Shown one piece after another: positions 45,740 through 54,249 of a stretch of 64,000 nt of DNA. A model generated the notes under the pieces. That model made no database searches and was not told the origin of the DNA. It saw only the letters and a list, made by a program, of their open reading frames with translations. Source of the DNA: Sphingobium lactosutens DS20 (GTDB lineage Bacteria > Pseudomonadota > Alphaproteobacteria > Sphingomonadales > Sphingomonadaceae); NCBI RefSeq assembly GCF_000445105.1, contig NZ_ATDP01000078.1, positions 44,640 to 108,639 of the forward strand. Direction: 5' to 3'. Numbering within the stretch: the stretch's first letter is position 1; each line of letters opens with the position of its first letter. The position numbers were made by a program, and so were the translations under genes.

Positions 45740-46402
45740 ATGCGCGCGCATCGGCTGCTTCCCTTCCTGTTTTTGTTACTTATCGGCGTGCCCGCCCATG
45801 CGCCTGCCCAAGATTTGACCCAACATCTGACACAGAATCTGGCGCTCTCACCGGGCGGCTATCGCTGGCTGGAAGATGGCGGCGATGGACCGCTCTACAT
45901 GATCATCAGCATCGAAAAGCAGCGCGTCCATGTCTATCGTGGGGATCGGTTGATCGGCGCCGCCAGCGTCTCGACAGGCATGAAGGGGCATCGGACGCCG
46001 ACCGGCGACTATCCCATTTTGCAAAAGCGGCAGTGGCATCGCTCCAATCTTTACAGCAATGCGCCCATGCCCTTCATGCAGCGGCTGACCTGGGATGGCA
46101 TCGCGCTGCACGCCGGGCATAATCCCGGCTATCCCGCAAGCCATGGCTGTATCCGCCTGCCTTATGCCTTTGCGCGGCAGCTGTTTGCGCTGACGCGGAT
46201 CGGAACGCCGGTGGAGGTGACGCAAGCCCGGCTGAACCCTGCGATCCAGCTAGACGAACTCGTCATCGCCGATCCGGGCAGCACCATGGTCAGTTTCGAT
46301 TCCCGGCCTCCGACCGGCGTGAGCGGTTTTGCGGCCATCCCCACAGCTATCCCGCAACTGGAGGTCGATCCGGCTATCTTCCTACCGCGCCTCACGCGCT
46401 GA
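45740..46402 (+). CDS. L,D-transpeptidase (YkuD domain)
   Basis: A 220-residue exported protein: a signal peptide to about residue 23, then a YkuD domain with HRTPTGDYPI and the catalytic block HAGHNPGYPASHGCIRLP (His135 and Cys137 by my count). The family forms 3-3 peptidoglycan cross-links or attaches envelope proteins. The C-terminal 60 residues are unassigned. It stands alone between rnhB and an MFS gene. Confidence 0.92.
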   Translation: MRAHRLLPFLFLLLIGVPAHAPAQDLTQHLTQNLALSPGGYRWLEDGGDGPLYMIISIEKQRVHVYRGDRLIGAASVSTGMKGHRTPTGDYPILQKRQWHRSNLYSNAPMPFMQRLTWDGIALHAGHNPGYPASHGCIRLPYAFARQLFALTRIGTPVEVTQARLNPAIQLDELVIADPGSTMVSFDSRPPTGVSGFAAIPTAIPQLEVDPAIFLPRLTR

Positions 46403-46472
46403 CGCCCCTATTTGCCTTGGCGGGACTTTGTCCGCACAAGGAGGGCGAACCGAAAAAAACGATGAGGCGCCG

Positions 46473-47738
46473 ATGCAGGCCAGTGGCATGTCCAACCGAT
46501 CTCTGGCCGTGGCGATCCTGTCGACCATCGTCGAATGGTATGATTTCACCCTTTATCTCTATATCGCAACGCTGCTGTCCCGCATCTTCTATGGCGGCGG
46601 GGCGAGCGGCCTGGGGGAAGTGTTGGCCGGCTTTGCCCTTGCCTATGCGATGCGGCCGTTGGGTGCGATCGTCTTTGGCCATATCGGGGATCGCTATGGC
46701 AGGCGGCTGACGATGCTGCTCTCCATGAGCATGATGACCGCAGCGATGCTGGCGACGGCGTTGCTACCCACCTATGCGCAGATTGGTTCGGCGGCCGGAT
46801 GGATGCTGCTGGCGCTGCGCTGCCTGATGGCCTTTTCGGTCGGGGGCGAATATACCGGGGTCGTCGCCTATCTGCTGGAAGGGGCGCGGGCCGGACGGCG
46901 CGGTTTCGTGACCTCTCTGGCATCGGCCGCGAGTGAGATCGGGGCGCTGCTGGCGGCGGGCATTGCGGCGGCGACGGTCGCGCTGCTGGACGATGCTGCG
47001 CTGATGGCGTGGGGCTGGCGCATTCCCTTCTTTGCCGGGGCGGCGATGGCTGGGGTGATCGTGCTTGCGCGCTCCACGATCGAGGAATCGCCCGACTTTC
47101 TGCGACAGCAGCGCGAACGGAAAGTGCCGGGCAATCCGCTGCGGGACAGCCTGACCCATCAGCGGATGGCGATCATGCGCGGCTTTGCCATATCGGCGCT
47201 GGGATCGATCACCTATTATGTCGGGATCACCTATGTGCCGAGCTTCCTGACTGGCACGGGCGCGATGCGGGAGGGGGCGGCGCTCTGGCTATCGACGGCT
47301 GCGGCGCTGGTGGTGATCCTGGTTACTCCCTTCGTCGGCGCTCTGGCTGACCGCGTCGGTCGACGGCTGGTTCTGCTCGTGCTGGCGCTGGCCGGTGCCG
47401 TGCTGCCCGTGCCGATGTTCTTCCTGATGGCGCAGGCCGGAGGCGGGGCGCTGCTCGGGGCGGTGCTGCTCGCCGCTCTGGGCGGCGGAGTGAGCGCAGT
47501 CGGCGCAGTGACGACGGCTGAGCAGTTCCCCGGCGAAGGGCGGCTGACCGGCCTTGCGCTGGGCGCGACGACCGCGACCGCGATATTCGGCGGGCTGACG
47601 CCCTGGATCGCGCATCTGCTGATCGCGCGCACGGGGTGGACGCTGGCCCCAGGCGCCATGATCGCGCTGGTCGCCCTGTTCGTGCTGCCGGTGCTGGCCC
47701 GCCTGCCCGAGACTGCGCCAGCGCGCTTGCGGTCCTGA
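46473..47738 (+). CDS. MFS transporter, metabolite:H+ symporter (MHS/ShiA-like)
   Basis: A 421-residue permease with twelve predicted helices and the MHS-family opening IVEWYDFTLYLYIATLLSRIF, then HIGDRYGRRLTMLLSM (loop 2-3 motif) and RCLMAFSVGGEYTGVVAYLLEGA. MHS members import dicarboxylates, shikimate or proline-type solutes; the substrate is not determined. The ATG at 46473 has a GAGG 5 nt upstream; a longer frame lacks a site. Confidence 0.9.
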   Translation: MQASGMSNRSLAVAILSTIVEWYDFTLYLYIATLLSRIFYGGGASGLGEVLAGFALAYAMRPLGAIVFGHIGDRYGRRLTMLLSMSMMTAAMLATALLPTYAQIGSAAGWMLLALRCLMAFSVGGEYTGVVAYLLEGARAGRRGFVTSLASAASEIGALLAAGIAAATVALLDDAALMAWGWRIPFFAGAAMAGVIVLARSTIEESPDFLRQQRERKVPGNPLRDSLTHQRMAIMRGFAISALGSITYYVGITYVPSFLTGTGAMREGAALWLSTAAALVVILVTPFVGALADRVGRRLVLLVLALAGAVLPVPMFFLMAQAGGGALLGAVLLAALGGGVSAVGAVTTAEQFPGEGRLTGLALGATTATAIFGGLTPWIAHLLIARTGWTLAPGAMIALVALFVLPVLARLPETAPARLRS

Positions 47739-47827
47739 CTCCGTCTTGCTGGAAGCGGACGCTATTCTGCAGTCCAGCGCCATTCCTGACTTAGCTCTTG
47801 TTTGCGGCATATATGTATGAGTATAAC

Positions 47828-47841
47828 TGGTAGCGTTAACA
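47828..47841 (+). promoter_or_regulatory. xyl-box-like LacI-family operator upstream of the GH115 gene
   Basis: TGGTAGCGTTAACA. From memory, the xyl-box recognised by XylR in Xanthomonas and Caulobacter is TGGTAGCGCTAACA, a one-base difference. It lies 50 nt before the GH115 start in an AT-rich promoter stretch. Confidence 0.5.
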
Positions 47842-47891
47842 CAATGGTGAACCGGTTTCATCCGGCGCGACGCAACGAGAGGTGCTGAAAA

Positions 47892-50513
47892 ATGCAAGAT
47901 AGTCGTATGAACCTATCCAGGCGCGCTCTGCTGGGCGCTGCGGCGGCGTTGGCTCTTGTTGCGCCGGTGGGGTCGGTGGCTGCAGCTCCTGAGGTCGCGA
48001 CTCGTTTTTCGTTTGTCACCGGCGGCAGACCGGTCAACATCCTCATCGACAGCGCTGCCGATCCAGCCGTCGAGCATGTAGCCAACAGCTTCGCGGCCGA
48101 CCTGGAGTTGATAAGCGGCTCTACGCCCGCGCTGATGAAGGATGCCGTTGGAGCGACACAAGGTCCCATCGTCCTGATCGCAGTCAAGGGTCAAAGCGCC
48201 TTGCTGGATCGACTGGTCGCGAACGGTAAAATCAGGACCGATGATCTGGACGGCCAATGGGAGGCCTTTCGCAGGGTCGTCGTCCGCCAGCCCTTTGCTG
48301 GCATTTCCCAGGCGTTGGTTGTCATAGGCTCAGATCGACGCGGCGCCATATTCGGCACCTATGACTTGTCTCAAAGATTGGGTGTCTCCCCCTGGTACTG
48401 GTTCGCGGACGTGCCAGTTGTGCGACGCGCCAACGCGACGATCGCCATTCCCCAACGTCTTGAAAAACCAAAGGTGCGGTATCGGGGTTTCTTCATCAAC
48501 GATGAAGACCCCTGTCTGAGCGGCTGGGCCAAAAAGAAGTTCGGCGGCGTCAATTCAGCCATGTACGCCCGTGTCTTTGAATTGTTGCTAAGGATGAAGG
48601 GCAATTATCTGTGGCCAGCCATGTGGGGCAAGGCGTTCGCCCTGGACGATCCGAAGAACATTCCTTTGGCGGATGCGATGGGCGTGGTGATGGGCAATTC
48701 CCATCACGAACCGATGCTCCGCGCGCAGGCGGAATGGCATCGTGGCGCGGAAAGCGGAGCCAAAGGCGGTGCGTGGAATTATGAAACCAACGCCGAAAAT
48801 CTTCGCGAGTTCTGGCGCGGCGGTATCGAGCGCATGATGGCGAAGGGCGACGGGAAAGGGTATGAGTCCGTTGTCACCGTCGGTATGCGGGGCGATGGCG
48901 ATGAGGCCATGGCGGAGGGAACCGCCACCGAATTGCTGGAACGTATCGTTCATGACCAGCGCGCCATCATCGCCGATGTGACGGGCCGCCCGGCGTCGCA
49001 ACAGCCCCAGGTCTGGGCGCTCTACAAAGAGGTACAGGACTATTATGACCAGGGCATGCAGGTGCCCGACGACGTCATTCTGCTGTTCGCTGACGACAAT
49101 TGGGGGCAGATTCGACGCCTTCCGGCAAATGGTGCGCCTGACCGCGCCGGCGGTCATGGTGTCTATTATCACTTTGATTATGTTGGCGTTCCACGCAACT
49201 ATAAATGGATCAACACCAATCAGATCGAAAAGATCTGGCAGCAGATGGACCTTGCCTATCGCCGCAATGCGCGAGCGATGTGGATATTCAACGTCGGCGA
49301 TATCAAGCCGATGGAATATCCGCTAAGCTTTGCGATGGCGATGGCCTGGGACCCTGAAGCGTTAACGCCAGCCGCCTTGGCAGCGTACCCGCAGGACTGG
49401 GCGAAGGCGACCTTCGGTGTCGACCTGGCGGCCCCTATCGGCCAGATGGTCACGACCTACAGCAAATATGCCGCGCGCCGTAAACCCGAACTGATCGATC
49501 AGGACAGCTTTGGGTTGGGAGGCATTCGGGACAATGGCCTGGACGGAGGCGAATTTGGTGGCCTTGTCGCGCAATGGGATGAATTGGAAGCGCGCATGCT
49601 GGATGTCCGCAACCGTTTGAGGGCGGATCAGCGCGACGCCTATTTCCAAATCGTCGAATTCCCCATCACTGCCCTGGCCAATCTGTATCGTCTTTATTAC
49701 GCAGCGGCCTGGAACAAGGCGCTGGCGGCGCGCAACGACGCGCGCGCCAATTATTTTGCCGATCAGGTCGAAGAGACATTCCGTCGAGACAAGGATCTGA
49801 CGGATCAATATCACAGCCTGAATGGCGGCAAGTGGGACGGCATGATGGCGCAGGTCCACATGAGCTATGTGATCTGGAATGATCCCACGCAGCAAACGAT
49901 GCCCAGCATCACGCGCGTCGCCGCCGATACGCCCGCCGACCGTCGCAATCAAAAGCCGGTATTCGTGCCCGGGCCGGCGATCGATGACGCCATCATTCCT
50001 ATCGAAGCGGTTGATTTTACCCGCGCGAATGACGCCAATGGACTGCATTGGACCACCATCGCCAATCTAGGACGCACGAAGGGAGCCGTCGTCGCTCTGC
50101 CGCAGGGACAGGCTGCCACTCGCCAGTCCGACCAGGTGCGGATCGATTATGAAATCGATGTCAAACGTGCCGGACCGGCGGAGGTGACGCTGTATCTGGC
50201 GCCGACACTTGATACGCTGGGCGGGGAGGGCAACCGGATTGGTGTTTCCATCGACGATGGTCCCGTGCAGATGCTGCAATTCGGATTGGAGGCGACTGGG
50301 GGCGCCCAGGACACCCCTGCAAAAATGGCATGGGCGGACGCTGTGCGCGATAATGTCATGCAGATGAGCGCGCCCTTGGGACAAGTGACTGCCGGACGTC
50401 ATCGAATTCACGTCTGGCGGATAGACGATAACATGGCGTTGCAGAGGCTGGTTTTCGCCACCAAGCCGGTGGCCAAATCCTATCTGGGCCCTGCCACGCT
50501 AGGCCGAGGATAG
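47892..50513 (+). CDS. GH115 family glycoside hydrolase, probable xylan alpha-1,2-glucuronidase
   Basis: An 873-residue exported enzyme removing (4-O-methyl)glucuronate from xylan. A twin-arginine-like signal (NLSRRALLGAAAALALVAPVG) precedes the domain. GH115 landmarks are RYRGFFINDEDPCLSGWAKKKFGGVNSAMYARVFELLLRMKGNYLWPAMWGKAF, VVMGNSHHEPMLRAQAEW, and LLFADDNWGQIRRLP. GH115 proteins usually carry such a long C-terminal beta domain. No xylanase or sugar-uptake gene is adjacent, so this is a lone accessory enzyme in this window. The start follows GAGAGGTG. Confidence 0.93.
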   Translation: MQDSRMNLSRRALLGAAAALALVAPVGSVAAAPEVATRFSFVTGGRPVNILIDSAADPAVEHVANSFAADLELISGSTPALMKDAVGATQGPIVLIAVKGQSALLDRLVANGKIRTDDLDGQWEAFRRVVVRQPFAGISQALVVIGSDRRGAIFGTYDLSQRLGVSPWYWFADVPVVRRANATIAIPQRLEKPKVRYRGFFINDEDPCLSGWAKKKFGGVNSAMYARVFELLLRMKGNYLWPAMWGKAFALDDPKNIPLADAMGVVMGNSHHEPMLRAQAEWHRGAESGAKGGAWNYETNAENLREFWRGGIERMMAKGDGKGYESVVTVGMRGDGDEAMAEGTATELLERIVHDQRAIIADVTGRPASQQPQVWALYKEVQDYYDQGMQVPDDVILLFADDNWGQIRRLPANGAPDRAGGHGVYYHFDYVGVPRNYKWINTNQIEKIWQQMDLAYRRNARAMWIFNVGDIKPMEYPLSFAMAMAWDPEALTPAALAAYPQDWAKATFGVDLAAPIGQMVTTYSKYAARRKPELIDQDSFGLGGIRDNGLDGGEFGGLVAQWDELEARMLDVRNRLRADQRDAYFQIVEFPITALANLYRLYYAAAWNKALAARNDARANYFADQVEETFRRDKDLTDQYHSLNGGKWDGMMAQVHMSYVIWNDPTQQTMPSITRVAADTPADRRNQKPVFVPGPAIDDAIIPIEAVDFTRANDANGLHWTTIANLGRTKGAVVALPQGQAATRQSDQVRIDYEIDVKRAGPAEVTLYLAPTLDTLGGEGNRIGVSIDDGPVQMLQFGLEATGGAQDTPAKMAWADAVRDNVMQMSAPLGQVTAGRHRIHVWRIDDNMALQRLVFATKPVAKSYLGPATLGRG

Positions 50514-50663
50514 AGGCAGGCTGCATGATTCCGTGAAATTAATCGATTTGTCTGGATCGGATCGATTTTCTCAGTTTCTTAATTTGTATCAGGGTGTTTT
50601 TCGACGCACTTAATTCTAAATCAATCACCAGAAGCCATAAACGCCTCAACTTAGGGGTCGTTT

Positions 50664-52640
50664 ATGGGTTTTCTGGCGCGTTTACGCGATAATCAGGCGG
50701 GTAATGTGCTGGTCCTCGTTGCGGCGGGGTTCATTCCGCTTCTCGGCTTTATCGGCGGCGGCGTCGATATGGCGCGCATCTATCTGGTCAAGACCCGGTT
50801 GCAACATGCCTGCGACGCCGGCGCTTTGGCGGGGCGCAAGCAGATGGGTGGCGGCGCGTGGAACGCCGGCAACAACAAGGCGCGCACCACCGCTGACGGT
50901 ATTTTCAATATCAATTATGTGCCCGGCTCCTACGGTTCCAGCAACCTCACCAAATCCTTCACGGAACTGAAAGGCAAGGTCACCGGATCGGCGTCCGTCA
51001 CGATCCCCATGACGATCATGGTCATATTCGGCTATTCGACCAAGACCGTGGGCGTCACGTGCGACGCGGAAATGCGCATCCCCAATACCGACGTGATGTT
51101 CGTGCTCGACACCACCGGTTCCATGGGCTCCATCAATCCGGGGGACAGCGACACGAAGCTCAACGGCCTCAAGAAGGCAGTCAAATGTTTTTACGAGGCT
51201 TTGGCCAAGATCAACACGACCGCTGATTGCGGCAGCAACCCGTCCGGCGCGCAAAACAATAATGTTCAGCTGCGCTTCGGCTTCGTGCCCTATTCGTCCA
51301 ACGTCAATGTCGGCCGCCTGCTGCGCAATGACTGGATGGTGAGCGGCGCATCTTACCAGTCCCGCAAGGCCAAGACGACCGGCAACACTGACGTGGATGG
51401 TTTCAAGGAGGGCAAGGCGGAAGTCACCTCCAGCGAGCAAATCCCCTACAACATGAACTGGAGCGCGTGGGAAAATCATGGCGCGGCCAGCGGGACCAGT
51501 TGTGCCGGCAAGGTGCCAGCAGACGGGATCGAAATGACCGGTACCGAAAGCGCGCCCTATAATCAGCAGTCGACCGTGACCGGGCAGAACCGCGTCGTGA
51601 CCTGGTCGACCAATCAGGACGGCCACTATTATACCCATCAGGGCGTGATCGTAAGCGGCAAATGCCAGATCCAGCGGCGATACATTTCGGGCTATCTCAA
51701 ACGAAACTATACGCGGTCGGACGCAAGCGGGTTCAAGGAATATGAATATGATCAGCTGACGTTCGATGTGTCGGGTCTGAAAGCTGGGGGGAGCAGCTGG
51801 AACAACAGCATCACCGCCCCCGTCGGCCCCTATGGGCAAAGTGCGACGGTGACCTGGAATGGCTGTATCGAGGAACGGCAGACCTACCAGCTGACAAATG
51901 ACGATCCGGTGGGCAAATTCTCGCCTGTTCCGGCAAGCGCTTTTGACATGGATATCGACATGGTGCCGAGCAACGATGCCTCGCGCTGGCGTCCACTGCT
52001 GCCCGATCTTGTCTGGGGGCGCTATGACGCCCTTGGCAATTGGACCACGGCGAAGGTCAAGACGACGACCGACCTTGCGCGCAACTACACCTATGCCTGC
52101 CCCAGCGCCGCGTCGAAGCTGAAGGCTTATCCAGCGGCCAACGCCTTTGAATCCTATGTCAACACGCTGGTCGCGAACGGCAACACCTATCACGACATCG
52201 GCCTGTTATGGGGCGCGCGCCTGATGTCTCCGACGGGGCTCTTTGCATCGGAAAATGCCTTCACTCCCGCTGGCGGCGAAATTGAGCGGCATATCGTCTT
52301 CATGACGGATGGCGATACCGTCACCGCCAATCAGGGCTATACCGCCCATGGCATCGCCTGGTGGGACAGGCGGCAAACGCGCAGTAACGCCGGCCCCAGC
52401 AACACGCTGCTGAACGGCATCGTCAATGAGCGCACCAAAGCGCTGTGTTCGGCCATCAAGTCGAAAAACATCACCTTGTGGGTGGTGTCCTTCGGCACGG
52501 GTGTCAGTTCCAGCGCGCAGGCATTGCTGCAATCCTGTGCGTCGCCCAATCGCTTTTACGTCGCGGCCAACAGCGCCACGCTGATTTCGAACTTTCAGCA
52601 AATCGCCGACGAAATTTCGCAGCTAAGGCTGACCCGATGA
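50664..52640 (+). CDS. TadG-like pilus assembly protein with VWA domain
   Basis: A 658-residue protein with a TadE/G-type N-terminal hydrophobic helix (NVLVLVAAGFIPLLGFIGGGVDMARIYLVKTRLQHACDAGALAG) and a von Willebrand A-type fold beginning VMFVLDTTGSMGSI, where DTTGS is the MIDAS-like start, and further motifs MTDGDTVTANQGYT and LWVVSFGTG. It is translocated or surface-associated and belongs to tight-adherence pseudopilus systems. The rest of the tad locus (tadA-C, cpaB-F, flp) is not in the window. Confidence 0.85.
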   Translation: MGFLARLRDNQAGNVLVLVAAGFIPLLGFIGGGVDMARIYLVKTRLQHACDAGALAGRKQMGGGAWNAGNNKARTTADGIFNINYVPGSYGSSNLTKSFTELKGKVTGSASVTIPMTIMVIFGYSTKTVGVTCDAEMRIPNTDVMFVLDTTGSMGSINPGDSDTKLNGLKKAVKCFYEALAKINTTADCGSNPSGAQNNNVQLRFGFVPYSSNVNVGRLLRNDWMVSGASYQSRKAKTTGNTDVDGFKEGKAEVTSSEQIPYNMNWSAWENHGAASGTSCAGKVPADGIEMTGTESAPYNQQSTVTGQNRVVTWSTNQDGHYYTHQGVIVSGKCQIQRRYISGYLKRNYTRSDASGFKEYEYDQLTFDVSGLKAGGSSWNNSITAPVGPYGQSATVTWNGCIEERQTYQLTNDDPVGKFSPVPASAFDMDIDMVPSNDASRWRPLLPDLVWGRYDALGNWTTAKVKTTTDLARNYTYACPSAASKLKAYPAANAFESYVNTLVANGNTYHDIGLLWGARLMSPTGLFASENAFTPAGGEIERHIVFMTDGDTVTANQGYTAHGIAWWDRRQTRSNAGPSNTLLNGIVNERTKALCSAIKSKNITLWVVSFGTGVSSSAQALLQSCASPNRFYVAANSATLISNFQQIADEISQLRLTR

Positions 52641-53254
52641 GGCGGGATAAGCGCGCCCGCGAGACGTTGGCGGCTGACCAGGCCGGCGCGACGATCGTCG
52701 AATTCGGCCTTATTTCGACGGTCCTGTTTTCCACCCTGCTTGGCTTCATGGATCTCGCCCACAGTCTCTATATGCAGTCGGTCCTTCAGGGCGCGGTGCA
52801 GAAGAGCGCGCGCGATTCCACGCTTGAAAGCGGCAAGGCCGAAGCGCAGCAGCAATTGCTGGATGACGCTGTACGGAAAAAAGTCCAGCATCTGGCGGCC
52901 AATTCCAAAGTGGATTTTTCTCGTCGCTACTTTCGGGATTTTACCAAGGCGGCGCAGGCGACGGCCGAAGCCTTTCAGGACATCAACGGCAACGGACGCT
53001 GCGACAATGACGAGCCGTTTCAGGACAATAATAACAACAGCATATGGGACCGCGATGGAGGCGACAGGGGGCAAGGCGGCGCGAAGGACGATGTCGTCTA
53101 CACGGTGACCATCACCTATCCCCGGCTGTTCCCGATGGCAGAACTCATCGGCTTGTCCAAGGACGTGACGGTCGAAGCGCGCACCGTGCTGGAAAATCAG
53201 CCCTTTGGCGAACAGGGCGAATATGGCGCACCGACCGTGGGGCATTGCAAATGA
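52637..53254 (+). CDS. TadE-like pseudopilin with acidic calcium-loop-like insert
   Basis: A 205-residue protein with a conserved TadE helix (AGATIVEFGLISTVLFSTLLGFMDLAHSLYMQSVLQGAVQKSARDSTLE). A Glu in the ATIVEFG context at the helix start resembles a prepilin processing site. Residues about 114-142 read DINGNGRCDNDE and DNNNNSIWDRDG, which look like paired calcium-binding acidic loops. It overlaps the preceding gene by 4 nt (ATGA) and the next by 4 nt, so the three are one operon. Confidence 0.82.
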   Translation: MRRDKRARETLAADQAGATIVEFGLISTVLFSTLLGFMDLAHSLYMQSVLQGAVQKSARDSTLESGKAEAQQQLLDDAVRKKVQHLAANSKVDFSRRYFRDFTKAAQATAEAFQDINGNGRCDNDEPFQDNNNNSIWDRDGGDRGQGGAKDDVVYTVTITYPRLFPMAELIGLSKDVTVEARTVLENQPFGEQGEYGAPTVGHCK

Positions 53255-53901
53255 GCCTGCGCGTGCGCTTTCGCCGCTTCCTGCTGGATCGCCGCGCGGT
53301 GGCCGCCGTGGAATTCGGGCTTGCACTACCGCTGATGACGGCGGTCGCGCTCACCGGCGCGGAATTGACCAATTTCGTGACCACCAAGATGCGGATCAGC
53401 CAGTTGGCGTTGCATGTCGCGGACAATGCGGCGCGGATCGGAACGGGTACTGTCCTGGCGAACAAGCAGATCACCGAAGCCCAGATCAATGACCTTCTGA
53501 CCGGCGCTGGCCTGCAGGCCGGGCGGCTGAATGTCTATGGGCACGGTCGGGTGATTTTGAGCAGCATCGAACCGGTGGCCAATCCCAATCCCACCAATCG
53601 CTACCGCATTCGGTGGCAAAGATGCCGCGGGTCCAAATCCTGGCCTTCTTCGCATGGCAAGGCGGGGGACACCAATTTGACGGGCGTCACCGTCAAGGGG
53701 CAGACCGCCACGGCACCGGATGATGGCGCATTGATGTTCGTGGAAGTCGCCTATGACTATCAGCCGCTGATCGCACGCATCTTCATTCCGCAGGACCGGA
53801 TTTCCGCCGTCGCGGCCATGACTGTCCGCGATCAGCGCGATTATGGCGGGGGTACGAACGGCATTTACAATAATGAAAATGTCGTTCCTTCGACATGCTG
53901 A
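53251..53901 (+). CDS. TadE-like pseudopilin
   Basis: A 216-residue protein again led by a TadE-type helix (RRAVAAVEFGLALPLMTAVALTGAELTNFVTTKMRISQLA), where AVAAVEFGL is a plausible prepilin cleavage context. The rest is a polar domain without Cys pairs apart from the last residues. It overlaps its upstream partner by 4 nt. Confidence 0.85.
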   Translation: MSLRVRFRRFLLDRRAVAAVEFGLALPLMTAVALTGAELTNFVTTKMRISQLALHVADNAARIGTGTVLANKQITEAQINDLLTGAGLQAGRLNVYGHGRVILSSIEPVANPNPTNRYRIRWQRCRGSKSWPSSHGKAGDTNLTGVTVKGQTATAPDDGALMFVEVAYDYQPLIARIFIPQDRISAVAAMTVRDQRDYGGGTNGIYNNENVVPSTC

Positions 53902-53916
53902 AAAGGACCTTGGCTC

Positions 53917-54201
53917 GTGGATAAATCTCTCCTCTTCGCACTGGGCGTTGGCGTGATGATCGTGGCCGCCGTCGATCAGGGCGGTGAGAGCGAGGCCGGG
54001 GGAACTGTGACCGAGGCAGGGCAGGATGATCCGCAGCACCTTGTTCCCCAAGGAAGCGGCGCGGCCGGCATGGGTTGGTCTGTCGACGCCGACCGCGCCG
54101 ACACCGGTCCGGCAGCATTACCGCCCCCGGTCAATCCCATTCCACGCGCAGAGGATCTTGGCGGCAAGGTCATCAGCGACCGCTTCCAGGCGGATGGCTG
54201 A
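53917..54201 (+). CDS. small hypothetical protein at the end of the Tad-like operon
   Basis: A 94-residue protein starting from GTG at 53917, 15 nt after the pseudopilin gene, with AAAGGAC at workable spacing. It has a short hydrophobic N terminus (SLLFALGVGVMIVAAVD) and a Gly/Pro-rich remainder ending PAALPPPVNPIPRAEDLGG. I recognise no domain. A secreted or anchored accessory to the pilus operon is possible. Confidence 0.55.
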   Translation: MDKSLLFALGVGVMIVAAVDQGGESEAGGTVTEAGQDDPQHLVPQGSGAAGMGWSVDADRADTGPAALPPPVNPIPRAEDLGGKVISDRFQADG

Positions 54202-54249
54202 CGCGGCGGCCCGCCAGCCCCTTTCCCTGCCCACACCAGGACCATCATC

